64,000 nucleotides of DNA, from positions 186,001 to 250,000 of the forward strand of contig JAULAW010000013.1 in NCBI GenBank assembly GCA_032654645.1, written 5' to 3'. The notes under the pieces are model-generated. The model did no database searches. It was not told the origin of the DNA and saw only the letters and a program-made list of their open reading frames with translations. The stretch comes from CAITJF01 sp032654645 (GTDB lineage: Bacteria > Pseudomonadota > Gammaproteobacteria > Burkholderiales > Gallionellaceae). Of this stretch, positions 1 to 9,339 are shown piece after piece. How positions within the stretch are numbered: position 1 is the stretch's first letter; every line of letters begins with the position of its first letter. Position numbers and translations under genes: made by a program.

Positions 1-16
1 TGGTAATGTTCATGCG

Positions 17-1585
17 TCATACTGCATGTTCTTTGAAAAGGGTTGATTGCCGCTGTTCCCGGCTTCGCCGGATGAAAGCGACGAATCGGGTTGCCCAATA
101 GCAACTGCCGATAGTGCGCAGGTGGGTATAGGAGGCCAGCAGGTTGTGCAGGATAAGGCCGTCCCGCTCCCCATCTATGCCATACCCGCGCTCGACGCGG
201 TACGCAAAGCGGGCGTCAGTAGGGAGATTCTCCAGGCTGGAATAATGAAACTCGTGCGCGAAGATCAAAGGTTGATTTTGCGAGTTTTTGTCTTGCGACA
301 AAATACCTGCTTGCCCCACTTCTCGTTTGCCTGGCTTCGCCCCCCTCGCTACGCTCTCCCCGCTTGCGGGCTTAGTCGAATGGCTAGTAGTTTCTTCAGA
401 GGATTGAGGTGAGGGTATTTCCGTCGATTTGTTGGGGCGCGGCCAAGGGTGCGCCTCCTCTTCTTTCAAGCGAACATAGCCGCGACCGATAGGCTTGCCG
501 TGCATCTTCACGTCGCCTGGGATCGCGCCGACCATTTGATAAACGCGCCCCTGATATTCGATGCCGCGCGACAAGTACATCAACCCGCCGCATTCGGCAT
601 AGGCTGGCATACCGCCTTCGATGGCCTGCTTGATCTCGCCGCGCAAAGCCGCATTTGCTTCCAGTTCGGCAGCGCTGGTCTCGGGGAAGCCGCCGCCGAT
701 ATACAGCGCGTCCACTTCCGGCAGGCGTGCATCGCGCAACGCATCGAACGGCACCAGTTCCGCGCCCGCCGCTTCCAGCGCGTCCAGATCGTCGGCGTAA
801 TAGAAACCGAAGGCGCGGTCGCGCGCAATGCCTATTTTTACTTTCTCGCCGCAAGGCAGCGGGCTCACTTCGGCTTTGTGCGGGACGTGCAGCGGTTCTT
901 TTTGCGACAGCGCGAGCAACTTCCCCAGATCGACTTGCTCCGCGATGGCATCGCCGATCTGTTTGATCTTTGCCGTGGCAACATGGGATTCATTGCTGGG
1001 CATCAGGCCGAGATGGCGTTCGACAATACTCAGGCGCTCGTCGTGATGGATCGCACCGACCACCGGCACATCGGTGTAGTGCTCGATAACGCTGCGCAGC
1101 TTGGCTTCGTGCCGCGAGCCGCCGAGGTTGTTGAGGATCACTCCGGCGATATTGATATCGCGGTCGAAGGCCTGATAGCCGAGGATCAGCGGCGCGATGC
1201 CGCGCGTCATTCCGCGCGCATCGATCACCAGGAACACCGGCAGGTCGAGCAACTTCGCCAGCGCGGCGTTGCTGTTGCTGCCGTCCAGCGCAAGGCCGTC
1301 GTACAGCCCCTTGTTGCCCTCGACCAGATTCACTTCCGCGCTGTGCCGCGCGAAGGTGGCGATGATGTCGTCGCGCTCCATTAAATATAAATCAAGATTG
1401 CGGCAGGCGCGTCCGGCGGCCCCATTTCCAGAAGCCAAGCTCAGCCACATCGGGTCGATGTAATCAGGGCCTTTCTTGAACGGCTGAACAACGTGTCCGC
1501 GTTGTTTCAACGCGGCACACAGCCCTATGCTGACCATCGTCTTCCCGGAAGATTTGTGCGCGGCAGAAATCAGCATCCGGTTCAT
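17..1585 (-). CDS. dsrN: DsrN, cobyrinate a,c-diamide synthase family amidase
   Basis: Family role: glutamine-dependent amidation, in dsr loci proposed to amidate siroheme for sulfite reductase. Seen: an N-terminal P-loop in SAAHKSSGKT, a central substrate-binding part, and a C-terminal class I glutamine amidotransferase half (AECGGLMYL with the nucleophile Cys, later AHEFHYS). The start is placed at the Met before NRMLISAAHK; an upstream in-frame start at 1633 would overlap dsrP. It is the last gene of the dsrKLJOPN run, just after or overlapping the dsrP stop. Odd: about 58 residues of low-complexity, Ser/Lys/Gln-rich sequence are inserted between HPWPR and FAHEF, where family members are nearly contiguous. 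See the repeat at 265-437. Confidence 0.9.
   Translation of the reverse strand: MNRMLISAAHKSSGKTMVSIGLCAALKQRGHVVQPFKKGPDYIDPMWLSLASGNGAAGRACRNLDLYLMERDDIIATFARHSAEVNLVEGNKGLYDGLALDGSNSNAALAKLLDLPVFLVIDARGMTRGIAPLILGYQAFDRDINIAGVILNNLGGSRHEAKLRSVIEHYTDVPVVGAIHHDERLSIVERHLGLMPSNESHVATAKIKQIGDAIAEQVDLGKLLALSQKEPLHVPHKAEVSPLPCGEKVKIGIARDRAFGFYYADDLDALEAAGAELVPFDALRDARLPEVDALYIGGGFPETSAAELEANAALRGEIKQAIEGGMPAYAECGGLMYLSRGIEYQGRVYQMVGAIPGDVKMHGKPIGRGYVRLKEEEAHPWPRPNKSTEIPSPQSSEETTSHSTKPASGESVARGAKPGKREVGQAGILSQDKNSQNQPLIFAHEFHYSSLENLPTDARFAYRVERGYGIDGERDGLILHNLLASYTHLRTIGSCYWATRFVAFIRRSREQRQSTLFKEHAV
265..437. repeat. In-frame repeat insertion inside dsrN
   Basis: This segment encodes the extra ~58 residues of DsrN. 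It ends in a 23-bp stretch (371-393, beginning CTTAGTCGAATGG) that recurs exactly at 7701-7723 in the noncoding DNA upstream of dsrK. In both places it follows a CTTGCGGG tract. Its presence in a noncoding site and its absence from the expected family sequence point to a dispersed repeat that entered the gene without breaking the frame. Confidence 0.7.
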
Positions 1586-1592
1586 GACGCAG

Positions 1593-2774
1593 TCAACCGG
1601 CAATGTGTGGCTTGTCATGCGGAGCAAAATCAAGCATTCGAACGCAGACAGCGGTAATCAAAAAAGCAATTCCCAAGCCGCCAAAACCCAGCAGGAATTC
1701 CGGCAGCGAAGGGCTGTATTTCCCGATCTGGCCATCGCCGAAACTGCTGCTCGCCGCATAGCCGGGAAATATAGACAGCGGATAAGCCTGCCCGCCGATG
1801 ACGAACACATAGAGCAGCGCAAACCCGCCCAGAACAACCAATAGCGACGCGGCTACCACGCTCCTGGTCTTGCCCAGGCGCGGATGATAGATCAACAGCA
1901 GCGGCAATATATTGCCGATCAGACCATATCCACACCAGAAGAGAATGGGATATACGCCGCCGTCAATCAGGATAAACCGCTCGAATCCGGTTTGATGCGC
2001 AAAATACAGGTTGGTCATGTGATAGGCCACGACTAAATAAAGGGCGGCTATCACAAAAATACCCAACAAATTTTTCATGCGTTTTACGATTTCCGGAACA
2101 TGTTCGTTTCCTTTCCATGCAAAAACGGTCGACTGCACAACATGAAAAACCGCCAATCCCCAGGCGAAGGAAATCACGATGAACATGGGCGGTAGCAAAG
2201 CCGATCCGTATGCCTGGCGGGCGACCAGAAAGGCAAAGATCAAGCCGGTGCCGGTGGTTAAGATGAAGCGCCAGGCAAACACAAGCAAGCCCACGGTTTT
2301 GGTCCAGGGGTTCATGCGTTGTTCCATCATGGTCCAGAGATAAACAGCCACCAGGCCAAACAGCCCGGAATAGAGCAAAACATTCCAGGCGAATACCGAA
2401 GTCAGGTTGTAGTTGGTCGCGGCGACCATTAACCGGTCAGGGCGCCCCAGATCGAGCATCAGCACGGTCAACCCGCCGGCCAGCAGAGCTATGGAGAGCA
2501 AGCCCGATAGCGGCGCCCTGGCCTTGTAAGCGGCTTTGCCAAAAACCGAGCCAATCGAGGCTACGTTGAGCACGCCGGAAGCGGCGACTATCATAAAAAT
2601 TGCAAACACATGGGGAATGCCCCAGACAATCTGGTTGTTCATGCCCGTGATGATATGGCCATGCTCTTCCATCAAATACACGGCAAACATTCCCATCAGC
2701 ACGACCATACCGCCCGCCGCGATCAATGCCCAGAACAGCATGTTTTTAAACTGCATCGGAGAATGGCTGGCCAT
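1593..2774 (-). CDS. dsrP: DsrP, NrfD-type integral membrane subunit of DsrMKJOP
   Basis: Polytopic membrane protein of 393 residues with about ten hydrophobic helices, of the NrfD/PsrC family. In DsrMKJOP it is the quinone-interacting membrane subunit paired with the periplasmic ferredoxin DsrO and the cytochrome DsrJ. It lies 5 nt after dsrO, consistent with one transcript. The identity rests on family appearance plus the unambiguous order L-J-O-P-N. No truncation is seen. Confidence 0.93.
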   Translation of the reverse strand: MASHSPMQFKNMLFWALIAAGGMVVLMGMFAVYLMEEHGHIITGMNNQIVWGIPHVFAIFMIVAASGVLNVASIGSVFGKAAYKARAPLSGLLSIALLAGGLTVLMLDLGRPDRLMVAATNYNLTSVFAWNVLLYSGLFGLVAVYLWTMMEQRMNPWTKTVGLLVFAWRFILTTGTGLIFAFLVARQAYGSALLPPMFIVISFAWGLAVFHVVQSTVFAWKGNEHVPEIVKRMKNLLGIFVIAALYLVVAYHMTNLYFAHQTGFERFILIDGGVYPILFWCGYGLIGNILPLLLIYHPRLGKTRSVVAASLLVVLGGFALLYVFVIGGQAYPLSIFPGYAASSSFGDGQIGKYSPSLPEFLLGFGGLGIAFLITAVCVRMLDFAPHDKPHIAG

Positions 2775-2779
2775 TTGAT

Positions 2780-3511
2780 CTATAACCCCTGGTAACGAAC
2801 ACCGGTATTGAGCCCCAAATCGGCTCTAACCTGAACGGATGCGACGGTGCGTATTTTTATCGCAATCTCGCTATCCGGATCGTTCAGGTTGCCGAACAGG
2901 ATTGCTTTATTCGGGCAGGCTTCGGCGCACGCGGGTTGCTGGCCGCGATCAACGCGATGCACACACATCGTGCAGCTTTCCACCGTACCCTTGCCGCGCG
3001 GCACATCGGGGTTCTGATCGTGCAACGGTTCATGCACGAACGAGCGCGCCTTGTACGGGCAGGCCATCATGCAATAGCGGCAACCGATGCAACGATGCCT
3101 GTCTACCAGCACGATGCCGTCAGCGCGCTTGAAAGAAGCCCCTGTCGGGCAAACATCCACACAGGGAGGATGCGCGCAATGCTGGCACATCATCGGCAGA
3201 GACAGCGTGCGGCCACCGCGCATGTCCTTGAGTTCAACTTTTCGTATCCATTGCGAGTCGGTTGGGCTTAACCCGCCCGAATTTAATCCACCAGCCAAGC
3301 CGTTTTCCTTGTTGCAGGCGGCCACGCAATCGTTGCAGCCCTCCACACAGCTCGCTGTGTTAATCAACATCCCCCAGCGTACTTTATTTGAAACTGCCTC
3401 AGATTTACCGTGCGCCACTTCGAACAGCAGCATCCCCGGAGCAATGGCAACCGCCGCCAGCCCCACCGAGGTTTTCAGAAATCGCCTGCGCTGCACGTTG
3501 ATGTTGCTCAT
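2780..3511 (-). CDS. dsrO: DsrO, periplasmic iron-sulfur subunit of DsrMKJOP
   Basis: 243 residues. A twin-arginine signal (RRRFLKTSVGL) at residues 8-18 indicates Tat export with cofactors in place. Four ferredoxin-type Cys clusters follow (CVEGCNDC, CQHCAHPPC, CIGCRYC and CTMC with later Cys). It passes electrons between the cytochrome DsrJ and the membrane protein DsrP. Its start overlaps the dsrJ stop by 4 nt (ATGA), implying translational coupling. Confidence 0.95.
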   Translation of the reverse strand: MSNINVQRRRFLKTSVGLAAVAIAPGMLLFEVAHGKSEAVSNKVRWGMLINTASCVEGCNDCVAACNKENGLAGGLNSGGLSPTDSQWIRKVELKDMRGGRTLSLPMMCQHCAHPPCVDVCPTGASFKRADGIVLVDRHRCIGCRYCMMACPYKARSFVHEPLHDQNPDVPRGKGTVESCTMCVHRVDRGQQPACAEACPNKAILFGNLNDPDSEIAIKIRTVASVQVRADLGLNTGVRYQGL

Positions 3512-3867
3512 TTACTCTGCACCCAAGCAGATTTTCGTTTGCTGGAATGGCATTCAAAGCAATCAATACTGACTGCCTCATAGTTATGACATCCTTGGCA
3601 GAAGCTGTCATCGCGACCGATTACGCTGTTATCGCGCAGACTGGCATGGCACTCGATACAATTTTTCAGGCTGTATGTTTCGTCGCGTATGCCTTTGCGC
3701 ACTGTTTCATCGCGTTGCTGGGTAAGCAGATGCATGTGATTTTTACGCATCCACTGCGGGTCTTTTACACACTGCCCGCCCTTGCCTATGTCGAGCTTGG
3801 GCACAATGGAACCCGCCGCCCAAGAGGGCGCGGCGGCAAGCAACAAAATTAACAGGATGGTTTTCAT
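3508..3867 (-). CDS. dsrJ: DsrJ, periplasmic triheme cytochrome c
   Basis: About 119 residues. The start is placed at MKTILLILLLAAAPSWAAG because this gives a clean signal peptide; an upstream in-frame start at 3921 adds 18 unlikely residues. Three CXXCH heme motifs are visible (CIECH, CQGCH, CFECH), as in DsrJ of sulfur oxidisers. Role: electron transfer on the periplasmic face of DsrMKJOP. It overlaps dsrO and follows dsrL. Confidence 0.94.
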   Translation of the reverse strand: MKTILLILLLAAAPSWAAGSIVPKLDIGKGGQCVKDPQWMRKNHMHLLTQQRDETVRKGIRDETYSLKNCIECHASLRDNSVIGRDDSFCQGCHNYEAVSIDCFECHSSKRKSAWVQSK

Positions 3868-3981
3868 AATTTCAATACTCGCCACAGTTTGACAAGGTGT
3901 GCACGGATAAAACATACGCAATGAATACCTTCCGCAGTTATCAGTGTTCCATTTGTGTAAATCCGTGGCTAATATCCGTCT

Positions 3982-5949
3982 CTATTCCCCCAACCCCATC
4001 TGGATATACCCCGTCGGGCACACTTCCGCGCAGATATGGCAGCCGATGCATTTGTTGTAATCGGTATCCACATAGCGTCCGGTCGTTGCCTGGTTTTTCT
4101 TGACACGATACACGGCGGTTTGCGGGCAATACACCACGCAGTTGTCGCATTCAAAACACATACCGCAACTCATGCAACGTTTTGCCTCGGCAACCGCTTT
4201 TTCCTGGCTGAGCACACCCAGGCGCTCTTCGAAGTTCCCCAGCGCGGCTTCCTTGTTGAGTGTGACAATGTCGCGCTGGTTGCGCGGCACATAAGAGAAG
4301 TGTCCGAGGAACAGTTTGTCGTGCGGAATCACATAACGATCCGAGCGATTGTCGAAGTTGTGCACGGCCATGTTGGAGCTGTATGTGCCGCGCATCGGCT
4401 CGCGCGTTTCCTTGATTTCCAGACCCTTTTCGGCCATCTTGCGCATCAGGTCAAATTGATGCGCGTCAATCTTGGGGCGCTTTTCCAAACCCTGGCCATT
4501 CAGGTAATTGTGAATGCCATCCGCCGCAATAGAGCCGTGACCGATGGCCGTAGTCAGCAGATGCGGGCGAATGACGTCACCGCCTGCGAACACACCTTTC
4601 TGCCCGGCAACCAGATAGTTGCGATCCGTCGAAACCGCACCCTTGCCATTGTTAAATTCTTCCAACCCGTTAAAGTCCACCGCCTGGCCAATCGCGGATA
4701 CGATCAGATCAGCCGGAATATCCTGTTCGGTCCCTTCAATAATCTTGACTTCCAGTTTCCCACCGGCCAGCTTTGCTTCACACTGGCTGACACGCAATGC
4801 AGTCGCACGCCCGTCAGCGCCGCGCACAATACCGATGGGCGCCAGGCTGCCGCGAATTTCGATGCCTTCTGCGAGTGCCTGTTCGATTTCGTGTTTGTTG
4901 GCCTGCATCTTGTCAATGCCAAAAATAGAAGTGAGCGTCACCTCGGCTCCCTGCTTGGACGAGATTTCCGCCACGTCATGCGCCATCTGACCGGTAATGG
5001 CTAACTCATAGTCGGTGGGGTTGGCTTGTTTGATGTGGCCGAGACGGCGCGCAACGGTAGCCACGTCAACCGATGTATCACCACCACCAACCACCACCAC
5101 GCGCTTGCCAACGTGCTGGAGGCGGCCATCATTAAAGGCTTTGAGAAAGGCAGTCGCGGTTACCACGTTCGGTGCTTCGCTATCAGCTATGGGCAATGCA
5201 CGGCCAGATTGTGCTCCCATGCCAAGGAAGACGGCATCAAAGTCCTCGCGAATTTCTGCCAGTGTAATGTCCTTGCCGACACGGCATTTCAAACGAGTCT
5301 TCACGCCCAAATCAAGGATGCGCTGGATCTCCGCATCCAGCACATCGCGCGGGGTACGGAAACCCGGAATACCGTAGCGCATCATGCCCCCAAGAAATTC
5401 ATGCTCGTCAAATACCGTAACCTCATGTCCCTTCAACGTCAGTTGGTAGGCGCAGGACAAACTGGCCGGGCCGCCGCCAATGACCGCTACTTTTTTGCCG
5501 GTTGGCTTTGCCGTGTTGCGATAAGCAAGCTTATTGGCAATCGCATACTCGCCGAGGAAATGCTCCACCGAGTTGATGCCAACGTGATCTTCCACTTCGT
5601 TGCGGTTACAGCCGCTTTCACACGGCGCAGGGCAGACGCGACCCATGACGGACGGGAAAGGATTGGCCTCGGCCAGGCGCCTCCAGGCATATTCCTGCCA
5701 AGGCATCACCGGTTTGCCATCGGCTCCAAGCGGCGGCTTTTCCGTGCCGCGCACGATGGCCAAATAGCCGCGAATATCTTCACCGGATGGGCAACTACCC
5801 TGACAAGGTGGAGTGGATTGAATGTAGGTCGGGCATTTGTACGTATGGCTCGCCTGGAAAATCTTCTGGTTTAACCGGCGAACCTTGTTGTCGCCGTCTT
5901 TGTAGCGGCGGAATGTTATTTTCTGGGGTGCTTCAATTGTTGATGACAT
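3982..5949 (-). CDS. dsrL: DsrL, NAD(P)H:acceptor iron-sulfur flavoprotein
   Basis: 655 residues, related to the small subunit of glutamate synthase. Order: N-terminal Cys-rich region (CPTYIQ...CQGSC, CPAPCESGC), FAD-binding GGGPASLS near residue 160, NAD(P)-binding GGGDTSVD near 285, and a C-terminal pair of [4Fe-4S] ferredoxin motifs (CMSCGMCFECDNC, CIGCHICAEVC). In oxidative Dsr systems DsrL works with DsrAB and passes electrons to NAD(P). It sits between dsrK and dsrJ. All cofactor motifs are present, so it should be active. Confidence 0.95.
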   Translation of the reverse strand: MSSTIEAPQKITFRRYKDGDNKVRRLNQKIFQASHTYKCPTYIQSTPPCQGSCPSGEDIRGYLAIVRGTEKPPLGADGKPVMPWQEYAWRRLAEANPFPSVMGRVCPAPCESGCNRNEVEDHVGINSVEHFLGEYAIANKLAYRNTAKPTGKKVAVIGGGPASLSCAYQLTLKGHEVTVFDEHEFLGGMMRYGIPGFRTPRDVLDAEIQRILDLGVKTRLKCRVGKDITLAEIREDFDAVFLGMGAQSGRALPIADSEAPNVVTATAFLKAFNDGRLQHVGKRVVVVGGGDTSVDVATVARRLGHIKQANPTDYELAITGQMAHDVAEISSKQGAEVTLTSIFGIDKMQANKHEIEQALAEGIEIRGSLAPIGIVRGADGRATALRVSQCEAKLAGGKLEVKIIEGTEQDIPADLIVSAIGQAVDFNGLEEFNNGKGAVSTDRNYLVAGQKGVFAGGDVIRPHLLTTAIGHGSIAADGIHNYLNGQGLEKRPKIDAHQFDLMRKMAEKGLEIKETREPMRGTYSSNMAVHNFDNRSDRYVIPHDKLFLGHFSYVPRNQRDIVTLNKEAALGNFEERLGVLSQEKAVAEAKRCMSCGMCFECDNCVVYCPQTAVYRVKKNQATTGRYVDTDYNKCIGCHICAEVCPTGYIQMGLGE

Positions 5950-5961
5950 TGCCTGTCTCCT

Positions 5962-7494
5962 TTATTTATTACCTAGCCGGATCGCGTTGCTGACCAATTG
6001 GTGAACCCCGCCAATCATTTTTCTATCAAATCCGTAAATGGGCATCACCTTGGTGAATTGCGCCTTGCAGATGGCGCATATCGTTGCCATGAAATTGACC
6101 CCATGTTCGTCCACTACTTGCTGCAACACTTCCATGCGCGGCAACGCGCCCTTGACGCGCAAATCCAGCAGGTCATCGGTCAACAGCCCTCCCCCGCCGC
6201 CGCAGCAAAAGGTCTGCTCGCGCGTGGTTGAGGATGGCATTTCGACGTAATTGTTCGCCACCGCCTTGATGATGTTGCGCGGGATTTCAAACTGGCCGCC
6301 GGCAAAATCACCCATGCGCGAACCGCGCGCCACATTGCAGGAATCGTGGAAGGTGATGATGTGTTTGTCATTGGCTTCCTTGTCGAAGGACAGCGCGCCC
6401 CGTTCGATCATGTCCCAGGTGAATTCACAAATATGCATCGGCTGTTTGTAGCGATGGTCGAGCTGCTTCTGCAACATCATGGCAAACTGGTCGTTTGCGT
6501 CTGCCCCATCCCCCACGCCGGTCAGGGTATTCCAGAAACTGTAGGCTACGCGCCAGGCATGGCCGCACTCGCCTACCACAATGCGCTTTACACCCAATTC
6601 CAGCGCGGCTTCGCGGATGCGCATGGCGATCTTGCGCAACTGCTCGTAATTGCCGATGAACATGCCGAAATTGCCTGCCTCGGAAGCCTTGGAAGAGAAC
6701 GTCCAACTGGTGCCCGTGGCATGAAAAACCTTGGCGTAGCCGATCAGGCTGTCGATATGCGGCTCAGCAAAAAAGTCGGCGGAAGGCGTAATCAGCAGGA
6801 CTTCTGCACCTTTTACATCGAGCGGGAAGCGCACATCAATGCCAGTGCCCTCTTTGACATCTTCTTCCAGGCCCTCCAGCGTATCCAGCAATGCCGGGCC
6901 GGGCAACCCGAGGTTGTTGCCGATGCGGTGCACTTTGCCGATGATCTCGTTTGAGTACTTCTGACCGTAACCCACGGAATCCAGAATTTCGCGCGCAGCC
7001 ATGGTGACTTCGGCGGTATCAATGCCATAAGGGCAAAACACCGAACAACGGCGGCACTCCGAGCACTGGTAAAAATAGGTGTACCACTCATCGAGCACTT
7101 CACGGGTCAAATCGCGCGCCCCGACCAGTTTCGGAAAAAGTTTCCCCGGCAAGGTGAAATAGCGGCGATAGACACTGCGCAACAAGTCCTGGCGCGCCAC
7201 CGGCATATTTTTCGGGTCTTGCGTGCCGATGAAGTAGTGGCACTTATCGGAACACGCTCCACAGTGCACGCATGCATCCATAAAAACTTTGAGTGAGCGG
7301 TATTTTCCAAGCAACTCACCCATCCTGGCTATCGCCCGGTCATGCCAGTCATCCACCAATTGGCCGGGGAAGCCCAGCGCTTCCTGAATTTTATCGCTCG
7401 CGACAAACGGCTTGCTTTCTTCCATTGCTCCCGGTTTCAAGGCCGGGATGATGGGAATGATGCGGTATGCCGGGGCGGTAATCGTGGCGCTCAT
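5962..7494 (-). CDS. dsrK: DsrK, HdrD-like catalytic subunit of DsrMKJOP
   Basis: 510 residues. Two ferredoxin motifs (CVHCGACSDKC, CSECRRCSVFC) precede CCG-type domains, with CCGGGGG near residue 425 forming the unusual cubane cluster of heterodisulfide-reductase-like proteins. It is thought to act on the DsrC trisulfide on the cytoplasmic side. Odd: its usual partner dsrM is not adjacent but 11.5 kb away. dsrK therefore heads its own transcript, with paired boxes at 7841-7881. Confidence 0.95.
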   Translation of the reverse strand: MSATITAPAYRIIPIIPALKPGAMEESKPFVASDKIQEALGFPGQLVDDWHDRAIARMGELLGKYRSLKVFMDACVHCGACSDKCHYFIGTQDPKNMPVARQDLLRSVYRRYFTLPGKLFPKLVGARDLTREVLDEWYTYFYQCSECRRCSVFCPYGIDTAEVTMAAREILDSVGYGQKYSNEIIGKVHRIGNNLGLPGPALLDTLEGLEEDVKEGTGIDVRFPLDVKGAEVLLITPSADFFAEPHIDSLIGYAKVFHATGTSWTFSSKASEAGNFGMFIGNYEQLRKIAMRIREAALELGVKRIVVGECGHAWRVAYSFWNTLTGVGDGADANDQFAMMLQKQLDHRYKQPMHICEFTWDMIERGALSFDKEANDKHIITFHDSCNVARGSRMGDFAGGQFEIPRNIIKAVANNYVEMPSSTTREQTFCCGGGGGLLTDDLLDLRVKGALPRMEVLQQVVDEHGVNFMATICAICKAQFTKVMPIYGFDRKMIGGVHQLVSNAIRLGNK

Positions 7495-7558
7495 TTGGCG
7501 TTACTCATGTCATATGGCTCCGACTTGTTTCACTATAGGACACATCTAAAAACCCGTC

Positions 7559-7618
7559 ACACCGGCGAAGGCCGGTGTCCAGCCCATTGAAAATACTGGA
7601 TTCCGGCCTTCGCCGGAT
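7559..7618. repeat. Pair of GGCGAAGGCC-type palindromes
   Basis: ACACCGGC-GAAG-GCCGGTGT at 7559-7578 and the related inverted unit ATTCCGGCCTTCGCCGGAT at 7600-7618 form two stem-loops head to head. Units of this type are common dispersed repeats in proteobacteria. Confidence 0.7.
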
Positions 7619-7840
7619 AACCAGCGACTTGCCCGCTTGTCTCGCCATGGTCGCTACGCAGCAACTGGAACCTGGCGGGAACGCCCCTTGCGGGTGCGGC
7701 CTTAGTCGAATGGCTAGTAGTTTTATCAATGACGAAATCTGAATTTATAGATGTTCCCTATACAGATTCACTGAAGCCTCGCTAATAATTCAGCACTCCT
7801 AATTTGGCGGTTATGTTGACGTATCTACCGGGGATGTTAA

Positions 7841-7881
7841 ATAGCCCTAATGGGGGATATAAACTACCCTAAGTTAGTTAT
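7841..7881 (-). promoter_or_regulatory. Paired dyad boxes upstream of dsrK
   Basis: Box ATAGCCCTAATGGGGGAT (7841-7858) and box CTACCCTAAGTTAGTTAT (7864-7881), 23 bp start to start. Both fit the consensus ATAACYC-N4-GRGTTAT built from five sulfur loci of this window. They lie 347-387 nt upstream of the dsrK start. A third weak match overlaps at 7880. The regulator is unknown. Confidence 0.55.
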
Positions 7882-8135
7882 CTCCCATTGGCGATAGGGT
7901 GAAGCTAATACTTCATTGTTACCGCGCAATTTCCAGTTAAATTTTTCGCTCGGACAATTCCTGCATGAGTTGTTTTGCCAAGTCGCCCAGTGGGTCGCCA
8001 GCGAGCAATCAGGGGAGATGCGCGCTGTCGGTCTTGCCGCTTCATTCCGGTTATACATCGTCATGTCTCAGCCTGGAACGAACACCTAACGCAGAGCACA
8101 GCAAAACACTCAACCCAGCCAATTAAACAAACTGG

Positions 8136-8155
8136 ATTCCCGCTTTCGCGGGAAT
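8136..8155. repeat. ATTCCC palindromic dispersed repeat
   Basis: Perfect 20-bp palindrome ATTCCCGCTTTCGCGGGAAT, a widespread class of short repeat in proteobacterial intergenic DNA. Here it lies just after the COG4255-type gene on the minus strand and could act as a transcript end. Confidence 0.65.
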
Positions 8156-8175
8156 GACGACTTAATCAGCGTTTC

Positions 8176-9180
8176 CTAATAGCGCGCCAGCGGTTTTGGC
8201 AGCCGCCACAACTTCCACGCCGCACCGCGTGTCAGCATAAAGCGGTATGACGCTCCGGCTTGCAACACTTCGATAGTGAGTTGCGTGATGCGTCCGGCAC
8301 GCAGCGCTCCGATCAACGGTATGGCACAGCAACGTTCGAACTGCTGCAATGAATCGCGCCACGCCTGCAAGTCGCCGCGCTGCATGGCGCGGCGCAAACC
8401 TTCCCATACCACGAGCACCTCACCGCCATTCGCATCGACACAACACGCCGTGTCATCCGGCAATAACTCGCAAGGTATGCCCGCCGCCAGCGCGAATGCC
8501 CCGGCCAGACCACTGTCGCCGCATACCTTGGCGTATGGACGCGCCAACTGACCCGCCGCGCGCCCGCCGCCCCACAGCCACACGCTGTTGACAGGCAGCT
8601 CGCCGCGCGCTTCGCGTGCCTGGTTTGCCGCGTGCTCAAACAACAACATCTGGATTTCGTTGAGCACACCATGCCAGTGCAAAGCACCCGGCCCTTGCGG
8701 CAAATACGCATGGACGTTCCTGCCTGACACCTGCGCCAATGGGTATGTAGCCATCTCCGGCGCAACTTCGAGTTGCAGATACCAACGCTGCGGGTGGGGC
8801 GCAAAAAAGTGCAACCCCTCTTCGTTAAAATGCGCATTCAGGCTGGCGCACAATTGCGCAGCTTCGCCCGCATCCAGGTGAACATCCGGTTGCAGGATCA
8901 ACTGGTCACGCTGGATGCTCAGATGCACCGGGTCGGCGCGCAGCCAGTAAGCCTCGCCCGGCACCATCTCATCTGCCCGTAGCGTAACCGCAGCAATGGC
9001 CTGCCCTTCCACACCGAACGCTTTGCACAACCACGCTTCCAGCGATTCTGCCGGCAAAGGCGCGGACTGCGCCCGCGCCAGCAATCTCTCCAGTGAAGGC
9101 AAAGCCAACCCGGCGCAGGCCTCGGCGGCCAGTTCTTGCGGCAGGAGCAAATCGGGGATAACCAGATGGATGTTTCTCAT
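8176..9180 (-). CDS. Conserved hypothetical protein, COG4255-like
   Basis: About 334 residues, starting at MRNIHLVIPDLLLP; an upstream start at 9231 is possible. It resembles conserved betaproteobacterial proteins sometimes labelled phosphoglycerate-mutase-like or COG4255. This match is from memory of the N-terminal VIPDLL pattern and the central WGGGR motif. No metal- or substrate-binding site can be named. It is divergent from mfd. Soluble, no signal peptide. Confidence 0.65.
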   Translation of the reverse strand: MRNIHLVIPDLLLPQELAAEACAGLALPSLERLLARAQSAPLPAESLEAWLCKAFGVEGQAIAAVTLRADEMVPGEAYWLRADPVHLSIQRDQLILQPDVHLDAGEAAQLCASLNAHFNEEGLHFFAPHPQRWYLQLEVAPEMATYPLAQVSGRNVHAYLPQGPGALHWHGVLNEIQMLLFEHAANQAREARGELPVNSVWLWGGGRAAGQLARPYAKVCGDSGLAGAFALAAGIPCELLPDDTACCVDANGGEVLVVWEGLRRAMQRGDLQAWRDSLQQFERCCAIPLIGALRAGRITQLTIEVLQAGASYRFMLTRGAAWKLWRLPKPLARY

Positions 9181-9339
9181 GGCGGCAAGTCTATCATCCC
9201 TCGCGCGATTAACCCGGGCCGGGTTAAACACTCAATGCCTATTGTTCTGGAAAGGCAAAACAAACGGGCTATCCGTGATATAAGCCGCAGGCTAAGTTAC
9301 AATTGCACGCCTTACAGAGCCACACCTTAGCTTGCCGCC

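Larger units (their letters stand above)
7495..8175. other. Long intergenic region upstream of dsrK, rich in dispersed repeats
   Basis: 681 bp without a convincing gene. It holds two palindromes of the 'GGCGAAGGCC' type (7559-7578 and 7600-7618), a copy of the element also found in dsrN (7701-7723), paired regulatory boxes (7841-7881), and a 20-bp ATTCCCGC...GCGGGAAT palindrome at 8136-8155. Short open frames here look like chance. Confidence 0.7.

Noticed and set aside
449..1384. Plus-strand open frame of 311 codons over dsrN
   Set aside because: Antisense shadow; low-complexity His/Ala/Arg-rich sequence without motifs.
7559..7618. Closely spaced palindromes as a mini CRISPR array
   Set aside because: Only two non-identical inverted units with unequal spacing; they fit dispersed intergenic repeats.
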